From positions 1 to 64,000 of the forward strand of contig FWCC01000005.1 in NCBI GenBank assembly GCA_900169235.1: a DNA stretch of 64,000 nt, read 5' to 3'. Positions 10,761-21,194 of this stretch are shown in pieces (position 1 is the first letter of the stretch; each line of letters starts with the position of its first letter). Position numbers and translations under genes: made by a program. The DNA is from Zarea fungicola (Eukaryota; Ascomycota; Sordariomycetes; Hypocreales; Cordycipitaceae). The notes below the pieces were generated by a model. That model had not been told where the DNA came from. It saw only the letters and a list, made by a program, of their open reading frames with translations, and ran no database searches.

Positions 10761-12372
10761 ATGCGCGGCATTACCACAGCACTCCTCGTCCCCAGCTTGC
10801 TGGCGGCCGACGTCATGGCCAGAAGTGTTCCCGCCAACATCCAGGCTCTGTACAAGTCAATCCGCGCTCAGGGCTCCTGCAAGAACATTCTCAAGGGTGG
10901 CTTCTACAGCCAGGAGAAGGACTCAAAGAGTACGCTAATATTAGAACCCATGGCCAATTAGGCTCTTCATTCCGGCAGCACTCAAACTAACTACTTTGTT
11001 AGACTTCTGCTACTGTGGTGACCATCTGGCTTCAGATGGCATCATGTACCTCCAAGGTACTGGTGGAAACCTCGTCAACATGGACATTGACTGCGATGGT
11101 GCGCTTGGTACAGGCGATGGTAGCTGCGACTCCTCTGAGGACACCCAAGGCCAGACTACCTTTGGTGATACTGTCGCTGGCTACAACAAGGGCATCGACG
11201 ACCTCAACGCCTACATCCACTCCTTTGTTGTCCTTGGCAATGAAGGTACCAAGAAGGGCTACGTTCAGTTTGATCCCCAGTCTGTTGGCATCGAGCCTCT
11301 CTCTATTGTCGCTGTTGTCTGCGGTGATAAGATGTTCTATGGTGTTTGGGGCGACACCAACGGTGATGACGGTCCTCCTCTGATTGGCGAGGTTTCTGAC
11401 TCGCTCGGACGTGCCTGCTACGGCAGTGCCGTCAATGGCAACGAAGCCCACGACGACAACGATGTTTTGTACATTGCCTTCACCGGCAGCGGTGCCGTTC
11501 CCGGCGCTAACGGTGCCAAATGGAACGCCAAGACCTTCACTGAGTTCGAGTCGTCCCTCGGAGCTCAGGGTGACAAGCTCATCGCCAAGATTGGTGGTGG
11601 CAGCGGCGGCACCCCGACTTCCTCGGCCCCGCCCACGAGCAGCTCGACTGCTCCCCCTACCAACAGCCCTCCCCCCAGCGGTGGCAGCCTCAACCCCAAG
11701 TGCGCTCCTGGTGGCAACTTTGACCTTAGCTTCTTCAACCTCCAGCTCCCTGTTGGCGGCCCCGACATCATCAAGAGCAAGCAGCTTCAGGGCTGCAACG
11801 GCTATACCGGCGCCACCTTCTTCACCGACAAGAACACTGGTGAGATGGTTCTCCTTGCCCCTGGCAACCCTGACGAGACCGGCTGCGCCACCACCTCTGG
11901 CAGCGAGCACTGCCGTACTGAGCTCCGGGAGGTCGTCCAGAGCAGCGGTGCCAACGCTGCCTGGTCTCCCAAGGGCACCAACACATTGACTGTCAGCATG
12001 AAGGTCGTCACCTCTGACGACGGCACCCACGGCACTGCTATTGGCCAGGTCTTTGCTAGCGAAGCTAGCAAGCCCCTTGCTGAGATGTACTACAGCCCAT
12101 CTGGTGATATCGTCGTGGGCGTTAAGCCCGATGCCGACAGCAACCAGGTCGTCACCAAGCTCGCCAACGTCCCCATCGGCACCAAGTTCACATACCAGCT
12201 CAACTACTCGAACAATAAGCTCAGCATCTCCATCAACGGCAAGAGCACGTCTCTCAGCACCTTCAGCTGGAACTCGCCCGCCTGCTACTTCAAGGCCGGT
12301 AACTACAACCAGGGCAAGTCTGCGGCCAGCTCCGAGGTCCGCATCTACTCCATCGACGTTGTCCACAAATAA
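10761..12372 (+). CDS. Secreted GH75 chitosanase fused to a PL7-type alginate-lyase-like domain
   Basis: Exons 10761-10929 and 11003-12372 (73-nt GT-AG intron) encode 512 residues. A signal peptide (about 1-21) precedes a GH75 endo-chitosanase domain (about 25-250) with the family signatures NMDIDCDGA, DLNAYIHSFVVLGNE and YGVWGDTNG. The catalytic pair of the Fusarium enzyme (Asp175, Glu188) corresponds to D174 and E186. A Ser/Thr/Pro/Gly linker (about 254-286) leads to a beta-jelly-roll domain (about 294-512) with RTELRE (361-366) and YFKAGNYNQ (485-493), hallmarks of PL7/alginate_lyase_2. The usual Q-I/V-H motif reads QVF (405-407), so the catalytic His is replaced by Phe. The chitosanase should cleave chitosan outside the cell; the second domain may bind or cleave a uronate polymer, or may only bind. 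PL20 glucuronan lyase is a related alternative for this half. Confidence 0.9.
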
Positions 12373-12749
12373 GTCAGGAATTGAGATGGGATGCGGAAAA
12401 ATGTTACATAGTGTACCAGTCGGGGAGGATTGGCGGGTCGACGGACGCTCAATTATTCAGATTGGTTCTTTTCAACTTACATATTTTACCTTTGACCAAA
12501 ATCCAGTACACAATTTATGAACATGAACATGAAAAATCTCGTTGCTGTGACTTTTGTGTACTAGTGTGGCTAATTCTTTCCCCCAAGACGGTGCGAATGG
12601 ATACAACTGTCCAGAGATAAATGTCTAGCAACACCGATTTACTGATAGCCCCTGTTCAACTTGATAAAACCAACTTCGGCCGACAGTTGTTTGGCGTAGA
12701 TTCGGATTTGCAAGACAGAAATACTGCAGGGTAAAGGGCAAAAGCTAAA
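12373..12749. other. Convergent intergenic spacer
   Basis: Short spacer between the 3' ends of the chitosanase (plus) and the P450 (minus). No feature seen beyond AT-rich 3' flanks. Confidence 0.6.
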
Positions 12750-14519
12750 TTACTGTGCCATTACACATTCTCGCCGACGAATTATTACTGGCATGGGACC
12801 CGGATTGCTGTTGAAGCGTTCAAAAATTTGCAGCTCGTTTGCTGACTCGTCCGTCAACTCCAAATCGTACCTACATCTCCAGTTAGTACTATTTCAGCGG
12901 AGAATTGCCGAAATATAAGCTTGGACTTGCCTCATAAAGAGTGACGAAATTAAAATCTGCAGCTCAATAATGGCCAGATGTCGACCAATGCACGCCCGAC
13001 TCCCTTGGCTAAAGACAATGTTGTATTTCTTCAGGTCTTCCCTCTGCTCGGGAAACAACTCGTCAAAATCTACCCACCGCTCCGGCCGATATTCCTCTGG
13101 TGCCCTATAGAGCGATGGATGTCGATGAACCGAGTACGGTGCAACCGCAACGACGGTGCCGGGCAGCACCGTCCGCCCAGCAATGGTTACTGGTTTAGAC
13201 ACGAGCCGCGGAAGCTGGTACGCAATAGGGGGACGAAGGCGCAGCGACTCGTCAATGCATGCGCGCAAAAAGGGGAGATCTTTAACTTGGTCATACGTAA
13301 AAATGGATTGTTCTGGTGAGAGATTGACATGGTACTTTTCTCGCAGTCGTGCAAGCTCGTTGCGTAGTCTGGCGAGTGCCGAAGAGTTGTGCAGCAGAAA
13401 CCACACGGTGGAAGTCAATGCGGCGGCGGTGGTGTCGGACCCAGCATTCATCATCATGACTGAATCGGCCACAAGGGAGTGGAATTGGGATGGGGAGAAG
13501 GTTTTCGACCCCGTGCCATCCAGAGAGTCGCTGGCCCTGCCCTTGTCTTGCAGAATGAATTGCAAAAAGTCACCAGAGTCTCGCGGCGTCATGCCTCTTT
13601 GAATCCGACTGCGGAGCTTTTTAATGCAAATATTTTCAAAGTCCTCGCCGCATGTTACTCCAAGTGACTCGTGAAGCGAGGGGAAGAAGGAGACAATTGA
13701 GCGCAGGGTCCGAATGACGCGGATAGAGGTAATGTTACCTAATGTCAATGAATATCGTACTCCTTTGTGGAGGGTATTAATGGTCTCAGGGACCATGTAA
13801 CTCGCTCCGACTCGAGATTCCGCCTCTGTCGAGTCATGGATCTGCTGAAGGAAACCCATTGGCTCACCGAAACCCGTGTCGCCAATTACGTCGAGCGTGA
13901 AAAAGTTAAGCCTAACCCAGATGATTAGTATCTTTTTTTTTTTTTTTTACACAAGTTGGGGAGTTTTGGCCTACCATTCTCTCAAGTTCACAGCTTCAGA
14001 TCCAGGAATCTGTGCTGTAATATGCTCATCAATGATGGCAAACAGCTGTGATAGGGTGGAGCGTATGATGGGCTCCATGTTGACCACAGTCTTGGCTGCA
14101 AAAGCATTTGCCAGCGCCTTGCGTCTTTCTGTGTGCTCACCACGATCGCGAAGCTGCACAAGATCGTGTGCGTCACCGGCCACTCGGTCATAAAATTCGT
14201 CCTTGGCCACACCGCGCGAGAGTGCCAAGACACCGTAGATGTCCTTGATGGCCGCTGGGTCATTGAAGATGATGTGATTGGGGCTGACTCGGATCACATC
14301 TCCCAGTCGACGGAACTCTTGATGCAGAATCCATGATCGTTTCTGGCTCCACGTTATCTTGACGAGCCAAAAGGGTGTCAAACTGGCCAGCAGGCCCGGT
14401 GAAGGGTAACGCCGAAGTTTCAATGGATCACGAAAATACTGAAAGACAGGGCGGAGGAGAAGAGGGTACAAAATAACAAAGACTACGCAAGCAGCCAAAT
14501 TGTGAGCGGATAACAGCAT
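12750..14519 (-). CDS. Cytochrome P450 monooxygenase (3 exons, one GC-AG intron)
   Basis: Exons 14519-13975, 13911-12931 and 12870-12750 give 548 residues. An N-terminal membrane anchor (about 6-25) is followed by the P450 fold: I-helix AGSDTTA (338-344), ExxR as ESLR (403-406), PERW (458-461) and the heme loop FSQGSRACIG (482-491) with Cys489 as the predicted iron ligand. Intron 1 (63 nt, GT-AG) has a poly-T tract and a TACTAAT branch site. Intron 2 (12871-12930, 60 nt) begins with GC. Splicing there yields a normal fungal P450 end (RYDLELTDESANELQIFERF), whereas reading through gives a short unrelated tail. It should be an ER-bound, NADPH-reductase-dependent oxygenase; substrate unknown. 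It shares a 1.2 kb divergent promoter region with the MFS transporter. GC-AG splicing is an inference from conservation. Confidence 0.9.
12871..12930 (-). other. Predicted GC-AG intron in the P450 gene
   Basis: On the minus strand the donor reads GAG|GCAAGT and the acceptor ATGTAG|GTAC. No GT donor nearby keeps the conserved C-terminus in frame; the GT three bases later shifts frame and meets a stop. The rest of the donor (GCAAGT) matches the strong consensus typical of GC-AG introns. Confidence 0.75.
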
Positions 14520-14989
14520 TCTCGATTCTGTAAGAGTGACGGTTGCCGGTTAGAGTGTGAAAGATGCTTCGTAAACTGGAAGTAGCATAGAATAGTACGA
14601 GCTATATAGTGCTCATAGATGCACGTCGTTGATATTGAGGAGCTGCTGGAAATGGCGACTTGAGATCTACTTCCACGAGGTCTATCATTTTGTTGACCCC
14701 ACGAAGTCATTCGGGTTATACTGTGGATCGGGACAATGAGCCTAAAACGAACCATAATCCTCCATCAATGCCAATTCCGCAGCCAATATCCAATTTTATT
14801 TCAAGGATCCGGGCCTTTGAACTGCTTTCAATCGCAGTGGTGGGGGTGACTGAAGCCACTACAGCCCGTTGCTTCAAAAGTAGTCAAAACTTCCGATAGC
14901 CAATACAGGGAGTAGACAGCAGAGCATGGGTTTTCTTAATTTATAATAATATGCTAAGTAAAATAGAGTATTACGCGATTAAATAGTGC

Positions 14990-15129
14990 TAGTAAGATTA
15001 AGACGATAAATAAAATTAAGAAGATTAATACAATTAAAGAGATTAAGAGAATTAAGAGAATTAAAATAATTAAAATAATGAAGTAAATTAAGTGAATTAA
15101 GTAAATTAGGAAAATTAGAAACATTTAAT
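14990..15129. repeat. AATTAAG-type AT-rich tandem array
   Basis: Imperfect tandem array of 9-base units close to GAGAATTAA and AAAATTAAG, richest around 15030-15090. The same unit recurs at 34139-34246, inverted at 34736-34815, and in a related form beside the N gap at about 31700. It lies in the P450/MFS promoter region. Confidence 0.7.
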
Positions 15130-15604
15130 TGTCAAACGTAGTACAACAGCTACCATCCGGCGACACAGGCTTAGACGCTCTAGTAGGTAACCTTTGCTTG
15201 GTTGTGCCATAGCGACGCTGTTAAAAAGCCTATGGCTCTACAATTCTCCCCAGACCAGACGATTAACTAGTTGAATGATCTACATGCGGGGAAAGAGACA
15301 TGCCCGATGACCGGCGGTTGTCCACGTGTCTGTGCTGGGCTTCTTAGCCATTGCGGGGGGGAATTTGCTAGTTACCGCCTCTTAAATCCAGTTTGTTCCC
15401 CGAAGCCCAAGGATGGCAAAGTGATCCGAGCAACCTACTCCTTTGAGTCAAAAATTCCGCAAGCCATGGCGTTACGCCACACAAAATGGTCGGCACCACG
15501 GCGAGGCTAGCAATTCTCGTCAAGTACCTGACTCAAGGCTCGAATGGAAATAGTCAGCAAAAATAACTCTGAATGAGACGTGGATCGCATTTGATTCGCG
15601 CAGG

Positions 15605-15611
15605 TATAAAT
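15605..15611 (+). promoter_or_regulatory. TATA box of the MFS transporter
   Basis: TATAAAT about 113 bases before the ATG at 15724, in a plausible core promoter position. Confidence 0.4.
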
Positions 15612-15723
15612 GTAGACTGAAATCCGGGGAAAAAATCCGGGGAACAAAAACCAAAGTTTAATGCCAATTTAACCATCTAATTAATCTCTTTCAAGACTGC
15701 TGCGTCTCTTCTGACTATACAAC

Positions 15724-17854
15724 ATGGCAGAGTCCAAAGGAAGCCTTGCTGGCGTTGAAGACAACTCGGATGGCTTGAACAGCGGAAATTATGACCCAGG
15801 AAGCATGGAACTCATCAATGACAGCTTGACCAAGGTGCAAGTTGAGCAACGTGCCAGAACACTGGCCACAGATGCACAATTAGGTCCCAACGAGGCCGAG
15901 ACCTTGGTACGCGGTGCTCACCTTGCACACGACCCGCGCAGCTTCTACACGGTTGACGCATCTGATGATGAGAAGCAGGTAAGTTTTATTCGCCGGCGCG
16001 TGTGGCACGAGAAAAATGACAGAGTCTCATATATCTTTCAGGCCCTTCAAGACGAAGTCCATCACCGCTTCCGCCAACCCTGGGCTGTGTGGTGGGTTTC
16101 CCTCGTCAGTGCCCTCGCCGCCACGGTGCAGGGCATGGACGAGACCGTCATCAGCGGCGCTCAGCTCATCTTCCTCAAGTATTTCGGCCTCGAAAACGAC
16201 CCGCGCCTCATTGGCTTCATTAACGCCTGCCCGTACCTCATCTGCGCCACCGTCGGCTGCTGGATTGCCATACCTTGCAACCACTACCTAGGCCGCCGCG
16301 GTACCATCTTCCTCTGGTGCCTCGTCTCAGTGGGTGCCTCATCGTGGCAGGCAGTTTCCACGTCGTGGCAGTCCTTCATGGGGTCTCGTCTTGTTCTTGG
16401 CCTGAGCATCGGCGCAAACTCGGCCACGGTAGCCGTGTACACGGCCGAGTGCGCGCCAACGGCGATTCGCGGTGGTCTCGTCATGTTTTGGCAGATTTTC
16501 GTGGCATTTGGCATCATGTTGGGTTACGTCATGGGTGCCGCGTGTAAGTTACAATTCTCTACTACCGCCCTCTTTTGCAACCTCGTTATAAACTGACATG
16601 ATGTTAAAAACGGCAGTTGTGAATGTACAGGAGCCGCTGAATTGGCGTCTCATGATTGGAAGTCAGCTCGTCCCGCCCATCTTTGTCGTGGCCACCGTAT
16701 ACTTTGGACCAGAGTCGCCGCGATACTACGTCTCAAGACAGCGCTACGGGCAGGCATACAAGTCGCTGATGCGTCTCCGGCACAGCAAGCTCCAGGCGGC
16801 GCGAGACCTCTTTTGCATCGTCGAGGCCGTCAAGAATGAAGAGTCGCTTCGGTCGGGGCGGACGTTTTTGTCCGACGTGCGCGACATTATCCAAGTGCCG
16901 CGCGTGCGTTATGCGGCGTTTTCCAGCTGGTTCATCATGTTTTCGCAAAACTTTTGCGGCATCAATGCGTTAGTTGCAGAATTGGGACTGGCTATTTCCA
17001 GGCGCACTTGCATGGCTAACGGAAGTCTTTCTTAGTACAACGTATTACACGGGACAAGTGTTTGCGGATACCGGCGCCTCCACACAGACGGCCATTTATG
17101 CCTCCCTTGGAGCTGGTGCCATGGCCTTCATCTTTGCCCTGCCCATTGTCAAGTACATTGACATTTGGGGTCGACGGTTCTTACTCATCTCGTCGCTCTT
17201 TGCCATGTGTCTCTGCACACTCTGGACAGGGTTCTCGTTCCTTGCAGAAGATGACAAGACGCGGCTCGCTCTTGTTGCAGTCGGCATGTATGTCTACGTG
17301 ATACCTACATTCAACGATGAAAAACACTGCTGACATCAACTAGCTACCTGTTTCAGACGGCATACGCTCCCGGCCAAGGTGTGGTGCCATTCGTCTATGC
17401 CAGCGAGTCATTCCCTCTGTACATGCGTTCGCTCGGCATGAGCTTCGCCACGGCCACGACCTGGCTTTTTAGCTTCAGCCTGACCATGGCGTGGCCGTCG
17501 CAACTGGTTGCCTTCACGCCAACGGGCGCCTTCTGCTGGTACGCGGCCTGGTGCCTGTTCTGCGGGACAGTGGCGTATTTTGTGATTCCAGAGACGCGCG
17601 GTCTGAGCCTAGAGGAGCTCGACTTTGTCTTTTCCATGCCCATGACGATGCATGCCCAGAACAAGCTGCACCAGCTTCAGTACTGGCTGAGACTCAAAAC
17701 GGCGCCGCCCACTGATTTACAGCAGTCTGCGCGTGAATTCTACACGAGAGCGAGAGAGGAGAATAGGCGTAGTGAAAAGCCTCGGAGCTCCAAGTCTGAC
17801 GTGCATCAGGTAGAAATTGGGTCTCGGGATGACGAGAACCGAAACCAGGTGTAA
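15724..17854 (+). CDS. MFS sugar/polyol transporter (5 exons)
   Basis: Exons 15724-15978, 16042-16543, 16617-16968, 17036-17287 and 17344-17854 give 623 residues. A cytoplasmic N-terminus of about 90 residues precedes about 12 hydrophobic segments. Sugar_tr family signatures are present: VQGMDETVISGAQ in the first membrane segment, LGRRGTIF in the loop after segment 2, PESPRYY in the large central loop, WGRRF after segment 8 and PETRGLSLEELD near the end. The protein should be a plasma-membrane, proton-coupled carrier for a sugar, polyol or related small molecule; the substrate cannot be read from sequence. Intron 1 is 63 nt with no in-frame stop, so retention would add 21 residues without breaking the frame. 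Its perfect GTAAGT...TTTCAG ends support removal. The gene diverges from the P450 and lies upstream of the SDR gene. Confidence 0.9.
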
Positions 17855-18491
17855 TTTTTAAATTGGCTCAGCTTTGAACCGCTTCCCCTCGTCTTCCTCG
17901 TTTCCTTTTCAACTTGGCGTCGCACGCTCCAAGGCTCTGTATAGTTTACGCTGGACATGATGTCTGATCGGCTGGTGCAGCATACCATGACGTTTAGGCT
18001 ATAACTTATAATTTAAATAAATATGTCAAGATTATTCCTATCGCTAGTAGCCAATCACTGCTCATGAGAACTAAGTTTTCATTTGGCTAGGCGTAACTAG
18101 GTCTATTGTCATCAGACAATAATTATGAGGACGATATGGCTTATGCTATTTAAGTCTAGATATACATAAGATAAGTTTCTAAAAATTATCGCCTCTCTTT
18201 ACTTCCTAATCAAGAAACCTGAGCTGAACTGACCACTCAATAAAATTACATCCTGAGCCAGCACCAGTGCGTCCCTGGTTCAACCTAAGCTGATTGATTT
18301 CTCTTGAGCCGAGTTTGGCACTGGATAGAGGCACGCCTCCTCATTCGTTCATTTCATAGATTTGTCAAGTTCATCGATGCACGTTGTAATAACTGCGCTG
18401 CGTGACAGTTGATGCCACCAGCTTGGGTATACTTGACCAGACACGTGACTGTACGACAGCTGAAACTAAGAATTACCAGTCGTCTTCAACT
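17855..18491. other. Intergenic, nothing recognised
   Basis: AT-rich spacer between the transporter stop and the SDR-like gene. A GTG-started extension of the SDR frame exists from 18402, but it has no ATG and is treated as leader. Confidence 0.6.
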
Positions 18492-19520
18492 ATGTCTTTG
18501 CATTGCAATCATAGAATCATCAAGCCTCCTGCCGCAACGGTGAGCAACATAATGCTATACCTTCTGGCAGCCATTGGCGCTGGACTAGTCCTCGCTTTCG
18601 CCAAACCAGCCATTCGCTTCATTTCGCTCCACTTCCTCCCACAATCCCAGCCATTCCACGACTACAGGCGGCCCCGTCTGCAACCAGCGCATGCCATCAT
18701 TGTTGGGTGCGTGACCGGAATTGGCTTAGGTATTGCAAAGGAACTAGTTAAGAATGGATTCAGCGTTTTCCTATTGGGAAATAACTCGGATGAGCTGCAG
18801 GCAGCAAAAGAAGCACTGGAGTCAGCCACGCCATCTGCGCAAGTTGTGTGTGTCGTGATCGACCCTGCGACCGCCACCGCCATGGAAATAGAAGACCTGG
18901 TGGATGTATTTAAACGATTGAACACGAATGTATCTGTGTTGGTCAATGATGTGGTGGATAGCGGTGTTCCCAGGCTGCCGTTGGAACACCCTAGCGCAGA
19001 TTCTTCCGCCAAGAGCGCCATTGCTCACGGGAAACCCCTATTTGCTGCCCGTCTTGCGGCTGCTATGCGACCTATGTTGTCCCAATGTCGACAGACGTTC
19101 GCGGAGCGTTCGCTGATACTCAACATTACCAGTCATCGCATACCTGGTATGCCTTGCAGCGCCATGTACGGCGAGGCGATCATGGGCATCAATCTCGGAT
19201 ATAGGATCGAATTCGCCAAAGAGCTCGACGGTCCTCAGGCCACAGACCATATCGATTATCTGGTCGCTCATGTTCCTGAAAACGTGCGTTCTCCGCAAGC
19301 GAACTCCATTGCAGGTGCGGAGTACTTTGGGAAGCTAGTTGCTCGATCTGTAGAAGTGGCTGCGAAGGAGAAGTCAAGAGCGCATTGTCCTTATTGGTGG
19401 CACCATTTACAATGGAGCGTTATGAGGTGGATTAGTGCAGATGTGTTGAGCCCTGAAAAAGTTAAGAATGTTGGTATGAAGCGGTACGCTAGGCGTTTCG
19501 ATGATGAGAAGACAAAGTAG
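18492..19520 (+). CDS. SDR/3-ketoacyl reductase-like protein lacking the catalytic Lys
   Basis: Single exon of 342 residues from the first ATG in frame; an alternative start is the ATG at 18552, just before the hydrophobic anchor MLYLLAAIGAGLVLAF. The anchor plus Rossmann fold resembles the microsomal 17-beta-HSD12 / fungal 3-ketoacyl-CoA reductase branch of the short-chain dehydrogenases. The nucleotide-binding motif GCVTGIG is at 72-78 and fits G-x3-G-x-G. The active-site Ser is plausible at 214 (NITS), and Tyr226 lies 12 residues later as expected. The lysine that should follow four residues on is Ile230 (Y-G-E-A-I), so the Y-x3-K pair is broken. It may be an inactive relative, a binding protein or a decaying gene. 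It sits directly downstream of the transporter on the same strand. Confidence 0.75.
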   Translation: MSLHCNHRIIKPPAATVSNIMLYLLAAIGAGLVLAFAKPAIRFISLHFLPQSQPFHDYRRPRLQPAHAIIVGCVTGIGLGIAKELVKNGFSVFLLGNNSDELQAAKEALESATPSAQVVCVVIDPATATAMEIEDLVDVFKRLNTNVSVLVNDVVDSGVPRLPLEHPSADSSAKSAIAHGKPLFAARLAAAMRPMLSQCRQTFAERSLILNITSHRIPGMPCSAMYGEAIMGINLGYRIEFAKELDGPQATDHIDYLVAHVPENVRSPQANSIAGAEYFGKLVARSVEVAAKEKSRAHCPYWWHHLQWSVMRWISADVLSPEKVKNVGMKRYARRFDDEKTK

Positions 19521-19889
19521 CCAGGATGGTCAAACGGCGCAGCAATATACTGAAACAGAATATTGCCTGTCATATTGGGAGTGTGCGACAATGGCAAAGT
19601 TGGCAACTTTTGTGGATGATCCTAGGTCAAAGAAGACCGCCACCAAATTAACTTTTCCCATCTCTGCCCATCTGCACTCAGACTCTTATGCGTTTAAAGA
19701 GCCTAACCTTTCTTCTAATGGTTCCAAAAAAAGAAAAAGATAGAAACAATATCCAACACTCCAACAGCATCCCATCTTCACCGAACGAGGAGCTGCTACC
19801 AACGGAAAACACCACACCAATTCCACCGACCGATCATTGATTTTTTTTTACATCATTTCCATTATTTCTACCATCTCACTTCCTTGATC
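19521..19889. other. Promoter/leader of the downstream orphan gene
   Basis: Spacer of 369 bases whose last part is CA- and pyrimidine-rich (ccatctcacttccttgatc), typical of a fungal leader. No other feature. Confidence 0.5.
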
Positions 19890-21194
19890 ATGGCATCAAT
19901 TGACAACGAGTACCTTGTCAGAGCCAACGAGAGTGTTGCCGAAAGATACAAGAGGCTGGCTAAAGAATACCACATCTCGGTCGAGTGCTTTCCTCTGAAT
20001 AAATCCCAGATTCTTCATCTACTCCGTGGCGTTCTAGAGTCGATGCACCGCTTCAAAGTGTATCAATATTCTACGATGTGGAAATATCTCATCAGCTACT
20101 ACCACAAGCCCATCGATTTCAACAGCATTGCGGGCCTTCGACTAGGGCATGCCGATGACTGCTGCGGTCGCACCGCGCCAATTCTTGTCCTTCGCGACGA
20201 TACATATCCCAAAGGGCCTCTCCTTGACCTCCCTTTTTTCAAACTGAATAATAGGACCATTAACGTGGACATACCTGACAGGCAAGTCTATGCTCTCTTG
20301 TGCCACATGCAAAATTACATATACAAGCGCTGGCGCCGACCCTTCAAAACTGAAATCGATTGCCGTCGCCAGTTCCTGACAAAAACAAATCTCCCACCCC
20401 CCCTNNCCCCCCCCCCCCCCCGCGCTCTTCCGCAGGGCACCTGCTCACCCGCCATCGTGGACTTGGTTCAGAGGATGAGCGCCAATCTCATTGCCAGAGT
20501 CAAGCACACCAAGTCTCTCAAGCTATCTCGGGAGGAAGAAGACGCCAATAAATTGTTTTATTATTTGACGCCGCTTTTTGAAGCTATTGCCGTCTCCATC
20601 CGCGCAGCCAACTTTGACTACCTGGCGCCAGACGTGGCCAACATGCCTGTGCTACTTGTTCGCACCGGCATTGAAAAGGACTTGACTGCCCCCATCACAT
20701 TTGACGCGATTCCAGCGGACGATCGAATAAACGCATGTATGGGCGATGACGGTGTACTTGTTGCTGTGGAGACACGGCTCGAGACAGCCGTCACGTTTCT
20801 CATCGAGCTTGAACTGCGTGAAGGTGAAGCAATCTGCCCTCCTTTAGATCCAGCACGCGTTCCACAGGACAGGAGCACCATTTTTATGGACTGGGACATC
20901 GAAGATACCGCAGTCGAGCTCGGCTGGGATGCAGCAACCATGGGTCCGTTGCGCGGTCCGTCCTCTAGTTGGGGTGACCCGGACAGGTACCCAAACTGGC
21001 CGCCAGACAGTCTGCAAAAGTCTGATGAGTTTTACGCTACACTGGAAAAACAAGCGGTCAAGGACGCCCAGACAGAAATGGACTCCTATGCTGCACACAG
21101 CCTGGTGACGATCGCTCGAAGCCAGGGCGAACGAGGGAGGTTGACTTTTAGGGTCGGAAACGTTCAAGTCACGAGTGCCGCTTACGACGAGTAA
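19890..21194 (+). CDS. Orphan protein with an assembly defect inside
   Basis: The frame from the ATG at 19890 gives 434 residues, including two undetermined residues. I do not recognise the family. The N-terminal half (about 1-170) looks helical and basic (SVAERYKRLAKEYHIS). The C-terminal half contains acidic, aromatic stretches (FMDWDIEDTAVELGWD) and a Trp/Pro-rich loop (WGDPDRYPNWPPD). No signal peptide or membrane segment is visible, so it is probably intracellular. Between the halves lies a Pro run coded by poly-C with NN at 20405-20406, a sequencing or assembly fault. The true length of that run, and so the frame across it, is uncertain, although both sides are open and protein-like in the same frame. 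An intron or lost bases there cannot be excluded. Confidence 0.6.
   Translation: MASIDNEYLVRANESVAERYKRLAKEYHISVECFPLNKSQILHLLRGVLESMHRFKVYQYSTMWKYLISYYHKPIDFNSIAGLRLGHADDCCGRTAPILVLRDDTYPKGPLLDLPFFKLNNRTINVDIPDRQVYALLCHMQNYIYKRWRRPFKTEIDCRRQFLTKTNLPPPXXPPPPRALPQGTCSPAIVDLVQRMSANLIARVKHTKSLKLSREEEDANKLFYYLTPLFEAIAVSIRAANFDYLAPDVANMPVLLVRTGIEKDLTAPITFDAIPADDRINACMGDDGVLVAVETRLETAVTFLIELELREGEAICPPLDPARVPQDRSTIFMDWDIEDTAVELGWDAATMGPLRGPSSSWGDPDRYPNWPPDSLQKSDEFYATLEKQAVKDAQTEMDSYAAHSLVTIARSQGERGRLTFRVGNVQVTSAAYDE
20397..20420. other. Poly-C run with undetermined bases (assembly defect)
   Basis: A run of C with NN at 20405-20406 inside the coding frame of the orphan gene. Homopolymer length is unreliable here. 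Confidence 0.9.

Larger units (their letters stand above)
14520..15723. other. Divergent promoter region of P450 and MFS transporter
   Basis: 1.2 kb between the two start codons. It contains the AT-rich repeat at 14990-15129 and a TATA-like element at 15605. The 14520-14900 part carries short frames that I do not consider genes. Confidence 0.55.

Noticed and set aside
11032..12366. Antisense frame of 444 codons over the chitosanase gene
   Set aside because: Mirror of C-ending codon bias in a highly biased gene; product is Val/Ala/Gly-rich with no domain.
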